Positions 1 through 6,844 of a stretch of DNA of 64,000 nt are shown here, in pieces. Both the position numbers and the translations under genes were made by a program. The DNA is from an uncultured Agrobacterium sp. (GTDB lineage Bacteria; Pseudomonadota; Alphaproteobacteria; Rhizobiales; Rhizobiaceae): the NCBI GenBank assembly GCA_913777615.1, contig CAJYTK010000006.1, forward strand, positions 1 to 64,000, written 5' to 3'. Under the pieces are notes generated by a model. That model did no database searches, had not been told where the DNA came from, and saw only the letters and a list, made by a program, of their open reading frames with translations. Position 1 is the stretch's first letter. Each line of letters starts with the position of its first letter.

Positions 1-1
1 G

Positions 2-112
2 CGACGTGATGCGGTGCTGCGCAGCCGGAATGGCTCCGCACCGCAACCCGCCGCTACCGCCCCGAATACAGCAACCCAAAACCGCTGGAGCGAACTCAAA
101 ACTGGATAAAAC
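2..112 (+). CDS. 3' end of an unidentified gene (partial)
   Basis: An open frame enters from the left edge and stops at 110-112, giving about 36 C-terminal residues rich in Pro, Ala and Thr and ending WSELKTG. I do not recognise the family. The composition resembles the tail of a transposase or other mobile-element protein, but nothing diagnostic lies inside the window. From 113 to 397 I see no gene. Confidence 0.25.
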
Positions 113-397
113 TTGGGGGCAACGTCACTGCTGATACAATCAGGCTGACTAGCGTAAAGAGTATAACTGCCGCACCCAGTTCATCAAACTCTTCGTCGCG
201 TTCATTGCGATCCCAATGATATGCAATAGCCAACCTCCATCGTTGCTGTTCTAGAAGCCTGTGCCCGTATGGTTAACAAACTCTTAATGCAGCTCGATAG
301 GATATTAGCGGTACAATGCCCGTGTAGGTAACGTCTATTGTGTGAGGTAGCATCAGCTATCACAGCCACAGGGATATCCCTTAAGCGTTCCTGCTAA

Positions 398-718
398 TCA
401 ATCAGCCGTTTCGACGAAGCTAATCTCGGTTTTGCTGGCGACGATGATGTGAAGGTCACGGATCATCCCGGCAGCTTGTAGAAAAGCTTCTCGCACGTCG
501 TCGTCGCTTTGCCATCCTCGCTCGACAGAAAGAGCGATTGTATGAATGTCGAGCAGACGGTCACGACCTGGACCTGCTGGCATTCCGATTGTTTCGCGAA
601 GGTCCCGTACTGTGGCTACAGCCCTCTCGAGCATACGGCGTCTCTGATAGCCATCCAGAAGGTGAATTCGATTGGCATCAACGACAAGCTCAGCAATGAA
701 ACTATTTGTCCGGGTCAT
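398..718 (-). CDS. conserved hypothetical protein downstream of repC
   Basis: A predicted soluble, mostly helical protein of about 106 residues with no motif I can name. It follows repC on the same strand after a gap of about 200 bp, a position where rhizobial repABC plasmids often carry small uncharacterised genes. The frame stays open to a TTG at 745, which would add nine residues. I chose the ATG at 718 because neither start has a convincing ribosome-binding site. No function is assigned. Confidence 0.5.
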   Translation of the reverse strand: MTRTNSFIAELVVDANRIHLLDGYQRRRMLERAVATVRDLRETIGMPAGPGRDRLLDIHTIALSVERGWQSDDDVREAFLQAAGMIRDLHIIVASKTEISFVETAD

Positions 719-919
719 GGCGCGAGGTTGCCGGGGAACCTGCAAAGCGTCAACAAATACCGGCGCAGCGTAAATGACCGAGACAGAATTTTCATGCTGG
801 CCTGTGATGACAGTGCATCAACAACAGGAAGTTCAACTATCGCTGCTGATATTCGCCGAGCATTTCGCAGCCTGACCCAAGATTATCAGAACGCCCTCCG
901 GCTGATGACGATCGCCCTG

Positions 920-2134
920 TCATCCTGTCGCCTTCTCCGACCTACCGGCTGCACGCAACAGCGCCATGAGCACAGGGCCAAGCGAAAACTCGCCACGCTT
1001 TGCCCTGTTGGTAAGATCTCGCAAATATCCCCCAGGCGAATTGATATGACCGCCGCGCTCGAGGATACAGGCGATCGTGACCGCCGCATTTTCCGGCCCC
1101 ATCGCCTCACACGCCTCCTGATACGCGGAGGGGCTGACCCCCAGCATCGATCGCACCACGACCGCGGCCGTCATGAGCTCGCGCCAGTTACTGATCCTGC
1201 CATCAGGACCATAGTTCGAGATTTCAGGGCAAGCCCGAAGTACCAGTCCGATAGGGAACGCCTTGATCGGCACACTCTCGGCCTGCTTCTTCTCGCTCGG
1301 CTTCGCTCCCTGCTCTTTTTCGGAGCTAGGTTCAAGTTCATTAAGGGGGTTGGTATTTGAATTCTGTATGTGACGCCCATTATGAGCATCATTGGTGTTC
1401 GTATTTGCAGAAATATCTTCGAAATTCAGGAGTTTGAGTACGTCCTGACGCAAAACGCTCATCTCAGTGGCAATATTCCTCAGGTCGTTGAGGGTAGGAT
1501 TGCGTGGAATCCGTCTAACAAGGTCAAGATAGCGCTCTTCCATTTTAACCCAGTCCCCCGGAGAACCCTCTTCAAGAGCAGCCGATATCAGCTTACGGAT
1601 GTCGCGCCGGCAGATCGTCAGGGCCTCTTTTTCTCGACGGAACGCTAACCGTTCCGCAGCCACCTGCTGAGCGAGTAAGGCGAGTTCTTCCGCGCGCGTC
1701 AAGAGCGGCGAAATATCGAAGCCATAGGCGTGCTCGATCGAACCATCTTCATCCTTACGCGCGTAACGCTTGCCGTTTGCGCTGTCCTTGCGAATGATTA
1801 GTCCCGCTTCGACAAGAAGAGCCAGATGCCGGCGCAGTGTTGCACCTGCAATGCCATGGGCACGAATGGACAATTGAATGTTTGATGGGAACACGACCAG
1901 TTGGGCGTCCTGGCGCAATTCGTTTTCCGGGTAGAAGCTGAGCAGCGCGTCAAGGACCGCGAGGCTGCGATCCTGTAGCCCTAGCGTTTCACGCGCTTCG
2001 GACGCGTCGCGGAAGACCTTCCATTTGTCGGCTGTTTTGCCCTGCTTGATTTTCGTCGTGGCTATTTGCCGCTTCACAAGCGCAAGCGTTACCGGCCGCC
2101 GCCCAAAAGGCGTCGATACCTGTCCGTCTTCCAT
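920..2134 (-). CDS. repC: replication initiator RepC
   Basis: RepC is the initiator of repABC plasmids; it binds an origin located within its own gene. The 404-residue product has the family layout: an N-terminal winged-helix DNA-binding half with a GLQDRSLAVLDALLSF segment, a variable charged linker around residues 240-290 rich in Asn, Glu and Lys, and a C-terminal domain with the AVVVRSMLGVSPSAY stretch. GAGG lies just upstream of the ATG. The gene is separated from repB by about 200 bp holding an antisense RNA promoter, the usual arrangement for copy control. The origin is therefore probably inside this CDS, but I could not pinpoint it. Confidence 0.95.
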   Translation of the reverse strand: MEDGQVSTPFGRRPVTLALVKRQIATTKIKQGKTADKWKVFRDASEARETLGLQDRSLAVLDALLSFYPENELRQDAQLVVFPSNIQLSIRAHGIAGATLRRHLALLVEAGLIIRKDSANGKRYARKDEDGSIEHAYGFDISPLLTRAEELALLAQQVAAERLAFRREKEALTICRRDIRKLISAALEEGSPGDWVKMEERYLDLVRRIPRNPTLNDLRNIATEMSVLRQDVLKLLNFEDISANTNTNDAHNGRHIQNSNTNPLNELEPSSEKEQGAKPSEKKQAESVPIKAFPIGLVLRACPEISNYGPDGRISNWRELMTAAVVVRSMLGVSPSAYQEACEAMGPENAAVTIACILERGGHINSPGGYLRDLTNRAKRGEFSLGPVLMALLRAAGRSEKATG

Positions 2135-2194
2135 GTCCTCGCCCCATCAAAAAGGCAAAAGAAGAACGCTCACCAAAACGGTGCCAAATACTCT

Positions 2195-2223
2195 TGACTG
2201 GGATTCAGGGAAATGCGATTCTC
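2195..2223 (+). promoter_or_regulatory. promoter of the repB-repC countertranscript RNA
   Basis: A TTGACT -35 element at 2195-2200 is followed 17 bp later by a weak -10 region (GATCTC) near 2218-2223. It reads rightward, against repABC. Position and direction match the promoter of the small antisense RNA (RepE/ctRNA) that limits RepC synthesis in repABC plasmids. Confidence 0.6.
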
Positions 2224-2228
2224 TCGTT

Positions 2229-2280
2229 GTCACACATCGAGAAGGGCTTCCATGACGGCAACGTTTCGGGGGCCTTTTTC
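2229..2280 (+). ncRNA. countertranscript RNA controlling repC (incompatibility RNA)
   Basis: A short transcript of about 50 nt would start near 2229 and end at an intrinsic terminator. In the terminator, GGCTTCC (2245-2251) pairs, with G-U pairs, to GGGGGCC (2267-2273), followed by TTTTT. It lies antisense to the repB-repC leader. In this family the RNA pairs with the repC leader so that RepC translation is blocked, and it acts as a trans-incompatibility factor. The ends are inferred from promoter and terminator positions. Confidence 0.6.
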
Positions 2281-2335
2281 TTTTGCGCGTTTTCCTTCCT
2301 TTGAAGTCAGTTTTTCGGTTGCCTTGGCGACCTGA

Positions 2336-3370
2336 TTAATCTTTCGGCCGCTCGCGCTTGAAGCGTTCTGCCAGTTCCGGTAGCGTCGCCTCGATGAACG
2401 AGAGGAATTGTGCGCCTGCCGCTGTGCTGACAGAGATACGCATATCTTTCTTGGTCCGTATAAACCTTCCGAGCTCTTCCCCAGCAGCGCTTACAATCGT
2501 GGTGCCATTGCTTTGAGCCGGCTGCGATATCCGCAGTGCATCAAAAGCCGCTAGGAACTTCTGGTCAGAAGCCTGGCGCTTAGCCGTTGCTTCAGAAAGC
2601 GCTGAGCGCAGTTGATCATGCAGCTCGGCTTGCTCAGAATAGACTTTGGCGAACTCAGCCCACCTTGGACGTCCAACCTTCGGAGCTCGACCGATGGCTT
2701 CGATAACGTCCAGCGGAACCGTACGATAGACGGCACGCATTCTCGCAAGTTCGGGATCATCGATCGATAACGCGGCCTTGATATCGCGTGGCTTGACGTC
2801 GGCGTCGTCCATGCGAGAAGCAAACAATGCACGCTCGATCCAAGTGAGATCCTGGCGATCGGCATTTTCGATACCTTGGGAGATGACCAACTCGACATCG
2901 GAGATCTCGACTTCGATCGCCTTGACCGGAATTCCGAGCTCCTTGGCTGCGCGTAGACGGCGATGGCCATAGATAACCTGATATCTATCTGGAGACGACG
3001 GCGATCGGCGAACCTGGATCGGGACCTTCTGACCCTCGGATTTGACCGAGTTGCGAAACGTCTCAAAATCAGACGCGTCGTCATCGGGTAGGCGATCGGG
3101 GAACGGCGATGGGTCGATCATAGAAGGATCGATTTCGCGGATGGCGCCACCACCCGATTCCAGAAGCGCTTTCAGTCGATCTCGCTCGGACTTTATGTCG
3201 TCGATCGCCCGATGCGCCGCGCCGATGACACCAGCGCCTACGCGCGTAGGGACTGGCGCAGCTGGCTGCTGAGGCGTCTCAGACGCCGTCGTCGAGAGTC
3301 GATTTTCGAGCTCAGCCGACAGCAAACCAAAATTCGCAACGATAGATTTACGCGACGACTTCGAGGTCAT
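2336..3370 (-). CDS. repB: partitioning protein RepB (ParB family)
   Basis: RepB is the centromere-binding partner of RepA in plasmid segregation and also helps repress repABC transcription. The 344-residue protein has the ParB/Spo0J core with the GHRRLRAAKELG motif (residues 135-146), followed by a helix-turn-helix region around 190-230. Its ATG overlaps the repA stop codon as ATGA (3367-3370), so translation is probably coupled. I did not find a clear 16-bp GTT-N4-GC-N4-AAC parS site in the window. Confidence 0.95.
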   Translation of the reverse strand: MTSKSSRKSIVANFGLLSAELENRLSTTASETPQQPAAPVPTRVGAGVIGAAHRAIDDIKSERDRLKALLESGGGAIREIDPSMIDPSPFPDRLPDDDASDFETFRNSVKSEGQKVPIQVRRSPSSPDRYQVIYGHRRLRAAKELGIPVKAIEVEISDVELVISQGIENADRQDLTWIERALFASRMDDADVKPRDIKAALSIDDPELARMRAVYRTVPLDVIEAIGRAPKVGRPRWAEFAKVYSEQAELHDQLRSALSEATAKRQASDQKFLAAFDALRISQPAQSNGTTIVSAAGEELGRFIRTKKDMRISVSTAAGAQFLSFIEATLPELAERFKRERPKD

Positions 3371-4590
3371 GTGCGCCCCCAGCTATTGTTGATGAGTTTT
3401 ACGATCGCTTCATTGACGGCATCGACCGCCTCACGAGCGCGCTTATGCGTATCACGGCCGATCTGCCCCATCTCTAGCTCGTAGATAGAGCGTTTCGCGA
3501 GCCCTGCTGCCTCTACCGCAGTGCTTTCGATCAGAGTCGGGAGAAGCACATCCGATCCAAAAAGGTGACGCATCATCGCAACTACCTGCGACTGGGGCGC
3601 ATCATTGGGATCGTGACGAGTGACCAGATAGCGAATGAAATCTTGATCAAGCTTGGCGCCACTTTCGTTCAAGACACTGATCAGGTCCCCCATCATCAGA
3701 AGAAACTGGCTCATAGATGCCACGTCGAGCATCGCTGGGTGAACCGTGATGATCATGCTGGTTGCAGCATAGATTGCGCTCAGCGTCAGAAAGCCGAGAG
3801 ACGGCGGAGTATCCAGAATGACGACGTCGTAATCCTCGTCGACCTCTTCGAGTGCAAGCTTCAGACGCTCGAAGAAGATTGCTCCAGAGCCAGATTTTTG
3901 CGCCAGAACCCGCGGTGTTTCGTGCTCATATTCCATGACCTCGAGGTTACCTGGGATCAGGTCGATGCCATCGAAATAGGTTTTGCGAATGATGTCGCGG
4001 ATCGGCCGACGTTCCGTTTCGTCGTAACGCAGTGCGGCGTAGATGGTCTCGTTTGCACCGACGTCAAACTCCGGCTGCGCACCGAAGAGAGCCGACAGCG
4101 ATGCCTGCGGATCGAGATCGAGTGCAAGCACGCGATAGCCCTGCAGAGCAAGATAGTGCGCTAGATGGACACAGGTCGTGGTCTTTGCACTACCGCCTTT
4201 GAAGTTTGCGATGGCAATAACCTGGAGATGCTCGCCGGGGCGCCTTCTTGGGGAGAAACGGAGCGCTTCAGATGGCTTTTGGCCTGCAAAGAATTCCCGC
4301 AGCTCGTTGATCTGTGAAAGGGAGTAAACGCGGTGATTGTTTTCAAGGCGGCCCGGCAGAGGCCCGCGCCCCTCACTCGACATGAGTTTGAGAGTGGAAT
4401 CAGGTATGGAAGTAAGCTTGGAAACTTCATTTGTGAGGAATGGACGCAGGCTCTTCTCCGACTTCGGAGGATACATGCGCGTGCGGAGTTCCTGCAATTG
4501 CTGGGACAAAAGGCTTGCGTGCCGCGCGATCTTGCTGCCGGCATCTTCCTTCTGTCCACCTGTCATATCTGCTCGTTCCGCTATCGCCAT
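3367..4590 (-). CDS. repA: partitioning ATPase RepA (ParA family)
   Basis: RepA is the Walker-type ATPase that drives plasmid segregation and, with RepB, autorepresses the operon. The 407-residue protein has an N-terminal helical DNA-binding region, the deviant Walker A box KGGSAKTT (residues 131-138), a DLDPQASLS motif and DVVILDTPPSLG as Walker B. The frame stays open to 4650, but the ATG at 4590 follows AGAGGAAATT and gives the usual family length. The gene diverges from trbB across a 630-bp region with repeats and lux-box-like palindromes, as on Ti plasmids. Confidence 0.95.
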   Translation of the reverse strand: MAIAERADMTGGQKEDAGSKIARHASLLSQQLQELRTRMYPPKSEKSLRPFLTNEVSKLTSIPDSTLKLMSSEGRGPLPGRLENNHRVYSLSQINELREFFAGQKPSEALRFSPRRRPGEHLQVIAIANFKGGSAKTTTCVHLAHYLALQGYRVLALDLDPQASLSALFGAQPEFDVGANETIYAALRYDETERRPIRDIIRKTYFDGIDLIPGNLEVMEYEHETPRVLAQKSGSGAIFFERLKLALEEVDEDYDVVILDTPPSLGFLTLSAIYAATSMIITVHPAMLDVASMSQFLLMMGDLISVLNESGAKLDQDFIRYLVTRHDPNDAPQSQVVAMMRHLFGSDVLLPTLIESTAVEAAGLAKRSIYELEMGQIGRDTHKRAREAVDAVNEAIVKLINNSWGRT

Positions 4591-4669
4591 AATTTCCTCT
4601 TGGCGGGCAATTGCCGGTTTGCCGACTTCAACCCGCCAAAGGTACATCACGATTCTGCGTTGTCGTCCA

Positions 4670-4782
4670 GCGTTATAGCGTTAACGAAACCTTAATCCAC
4701 CAGTATAACGCGAGTGGCTGCAGTCCGTTATCGTCGTTTCAATTCAGCAACTTAGCACCATTTAAACCAGAATTTATAACGC
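4670..4782. repeat. three TATAACGC octamers upstream of repA (candidate Rep operator)
   Basis: The octamer occurs inverted at 4670-4677 and direct at 4704-4711 and 4775-4782. The middle copy overlaps TATACT read leftward (4702-4707), a good -10 element for repA. The first and second copies form an inverted pair 26 bp apart. RepA/RepB autorepression makes this a reasonable operator, but binding is inferred. Confidence 0.4.
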
Positions 4783-4789
4783 AACCGCT

Positions 4790-4807
4790 ACTAGCACATT
4801 TGCTAGT
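4790..4807. promoter_or_regulatory. lux-box-like 18-bp palindrome 1 (repA side)
   Basis: ACTAGCACATTTGCTAGT is a near-perfect dyad: 7-bp arms ACTAGCA and TGCTAGT around CATT. It fits the CT-N12-AG pattern of LuxR-family sites. It lies 200 bp upstream of the repA start, with a possible -10 (TTTAAA, read leftward) about 23 bp beyond it. This is the position of a TraR site controlling repABC on Ti plasmids. Confidence 0.6.
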
Positions 4808-5071
4808 CAGTTGCGCCGCAAGCTGCCATTTCACGTCAGTCCGTAGCGCCACAGTTCGGTATGAAGCGGCACACCGATTCGGGACGGATATTGAAAGCAG
4901 CAATAGGCGCCCCTCACTCGACGACCGTCACGATCGTCAGCGCCACGTTGCATAACGACAGGGGATCGTCCCCGCTCAACCTCGAGCGTACGGCCGGGCC
5001 AGGGTCGATATCGTTGAATTCCCTCAGTGGCAGATACGCAACCATTCAGACAAGCCGTATCAACGCCGATC

Positions 5072-5089
5072 ACTAACACTTTTGCTAGT
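5072..5089. promoter_or_regulatory. lux-box-like 18-bp palindrome 2 (trbB side)
   Basis: ACTAACACTTTTGCTAGT matches palindrome 1 at 16 of 18 positions and again has CT-N12-AG spacing. It lies 132 bp upstream of trbB, where Ti plasmids carry the tra box for the traI-trb operon. The 264 bp between the two palindromes contains no gene that I can support. Confidence 0.6.
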
Positions 5090-5220
5090 GGATTGATCGA
5101 CCCGCCATAGCGCAACCTTCTCCAATCACATGAGAGGAGCTTTGCCAGACATATGACGGACATCGAGTTGAGCAGCAGGCAAGCGAAAGACACAACCTTT
5201 TCCTCAAGTGAGCCGCAGCA

Positions 5221-6186
5221 ATGACGCGTCCTTCATCACTGCCGCGCCTCATCCGCAAATTGGAGGACGCTCTCGGAAGCCAGGCGTGCGACGCTTTAAG
5301 CGATCCCAACGTCGTAGAGGTAATGGCAAACCCCGATGGTAGACTCTTCATCGAGCGGCTCGGATCCGGCATATCCCAAGAGGGCACAATTACCGTAGAG
5401 GCCGCGGAAACGGTCATCGGCAGCGTTGCTCATCTGCTCGGATCGGAAGTCGATGACGCGCGTCCAATCGTATCGGGTGAACTGCCGATAGGTGGACACC
5501 GCTTCGAAGGCCTGCTGCCCCCCGTCGTTTCTGCGCCGACCTTCACGATCCGGCGACGCGCGTCCAAGCTCATCAGGCTCGATGCCTATGTAGCAAGCCA
5601 AGTGATGACGTCTGCGCAGGCAAGAATTATCCAACACGCCGTGACATCTCGACTGAACATACTTGTGTCCGGCGGGACCGGCTCGGGCAAAACGACACTT
5701 GCCAATGCGATCATCGCAGAAATCGTAGATCAGGCACCAAACGACCGCTTGGTCATCCTTGAAGATACCGCGGAGATCCAATGCGCTGCGGACAATTCTG
5801 TCAGCCTGCACACCAGTGACGCAGTCGACATGTGGCGTCTCCTGAAAAGCACGACGCGCCTGCGACCAGATCGGATCATCGTTGGCGAGGTCCGTGATGG
5901 CGCCGCGCTCACCATGCTGAAGGCCTGGAATACGGGGCATCCGGGGGGCGTCGCAACGATTCACTCTAACAGCGCACGCTCCGCGCTTCAGCGGCTTGAG
6001 CAGCTGACTGCCGAGGCCAGCCACCATCCGATGCAGGCCGTTATCGGAGACGCGGTCGATCTGATCATTTCGATTGAGCGAACCGCGAAAGGCAGGCGCG
6101 TCAGCGAAATTGTTCACATAACCCGCTTTGCAGAGGGCCAGTACGAGACGGAAGCCTTCGCAGAAGAGAGCCGAGATGCCGCATAA
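5221..6186 (+). CDS. trbB: type IV secretion ATPase TrbB (VirB11 family)
   Basis: This hexameric traffic ATPase sits at the inner face of the membrane and powers pilus assembly and transfer. The 321-residue protein carries Walker [10 protein letters not shown] (151-159), an Asp-box region near LVILEDT, and the His-box/Walker B stretch [11 protein letters not shown] followed by NTGHPGG, all typical of the GspE/VirB11 family. It is the first gene of the trb operon here. On Ti plasmids traI normally precedes it, and that gene is absent. Its end overlaps trbC by 11 bp. Confidence 0.95.
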   Translation: MTRPSSLPRLIRKLEDALGSQACDALSDPNVVEVMANPDGRLFIERLGSGISQEGTITVEAAETVIGSVAHLLGSEVDDARPIVSGELPIGGHRFEGLLPPVVSAPTFTIRRRASKLIRLDAYVASQVMTSAQARIIQHAVTSRLNILVSGGTGSGKTTLANAIIAEIVDQAPNDRLVILEDTAEIQCAADNSVSLHTSDAVDMWRLLKSTTRLRPDRIIVGEVRDGAALTMLKAWNTGHPGGVATIHSNSARSALQRLEQLTAEASHHPMQAVIGDAVDLIISIERTAKGRRVSEIVHITRFAEGQYETEAFAEESRDAA

Positions 6187-6553
6187 GAGATCACTCCTGG
6201 CGCTTGCCGCCATGGCCTTGTCTATTGCTTTCGCTACTTCCCCCGCTTTTGCCAGTTCCGGAGGGAGTCTTCCATGGGAAGGGCCGCTTCAACAGATTCA
6301 GCAATCAATCACTGGCCCCGTCGCCGGCTATATCGCATTGGCAGCCGTCGCAATCGCCGGCGGTATGCTGATCTTCGGTGGTGAGCTCAATGATTTTGCT
6401 CGCAGGCTGGTCTATGTCGTCCTGGTCGCTGGCATCTTGCTCGGCGCGACGACGATCGTCGGCCTGTTTGGGGCCACGGGTGCGTCGATCGGCATGCCTA
6501 AAGAGCGGGTCACGCAGGTCGTTTCGGACGGAGCGGATGAGGGGGCGTTGTGA
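6176..6553 (+). CDS. trbC: pilin precursor TrbC (VirB2 family)
   Basis: TrbC is the major subunit of the conjugative pilus. The 125-residue precursor has a long N-terminal signal peptide ending near AFASSGG, then two hydrophobic segments (about residues 48-68 and 77-100) separated by a short polar loop, the VirB2/TrbC layout. In RP4 the pilin is trimmed and cyclised by TraF; a TraF homologue is encoded at 17896-18462. The ATG at 6176 overlaps the trbB stop. The stop overlaps the trbD start as GTGA. Confidence 0.93.
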   Translation: MPHKRSLLALAAMALSIAFATSPAFASSGGSLPWEGPLQQIQQSITGPVAGYIALAAVAIAGGMLIFGGELNDFARRLVYVVLVAGILLGATTIVGLFGATGASIGMPKERVTQVVSDGADEGAL

Positions 6554-6834
6554 GCCTCCAACGCAATCGCATCTATCGCGCGCTGTCGCGACCGAACCTC
6601 TTGATGGGCGCCGACCGTGAGCTGGTGTTGATCACCGGGCTTGCAGCCGCGATTTTGATTTTCGTCGTGCTGACCGTCTACTCGGTGCTCTTTGGCGTGG
6701 CCGTATGGATCGTCATCGTCGGTTTACTCCGCCTGATGGCCAAATCCGATCCGCTGATGCGGCAAGTCTATGCCCGTCACATTTCCTACAACGCCCACTA
6801 TCGGCCAACGGCCTCGCCGTGGCGCAAATTCTAG
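6550..6834 (+). CDS. trbD: mating-pair formation protein TrbD (VirB3 family)
   Basis: A small inner-membrane protein that works with the TrbE ATPase in pilus assembly. The 94 residues include the conserved N-terminal [11 protein letters not shown] segment and one or two membrane spans (about 27-60), ending in a basic tail. It starts at a GTG that overlaps the trbC stop codon, suggesting coupled translation. Length and order fit the family. Confidence 0.92.
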   Translation: MSLQRNRIYRALSRPNLLMGADRELVLITGLAAAILIFVVLTVYSVLFGVAVWIVIVGLLRLMAKSDPLMRQVYARHISYNAHYRPTASPWRKF

Positions 6835-6844
6835 AGGTGTCCCG

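Noticed and set aside
509-1360. Long rightward open frame opposite repC and its downstream gene
   Set aside because: It is the antisense shadow of repC and the small leftward gene; no domain, no ribosome-binding site.
4672-4685. parS-like GTTATAGCGTTAAC
   Set aside because: The repABC parS pattern needs 16 bp with N4 spacers and good symmetry; this is 14 bp and not symmetrical.
5296-6213. Long leftward frame opposite trbB
   Set aside because: Shadow of trbB, whose ATPase motifs are intact on the other strand.
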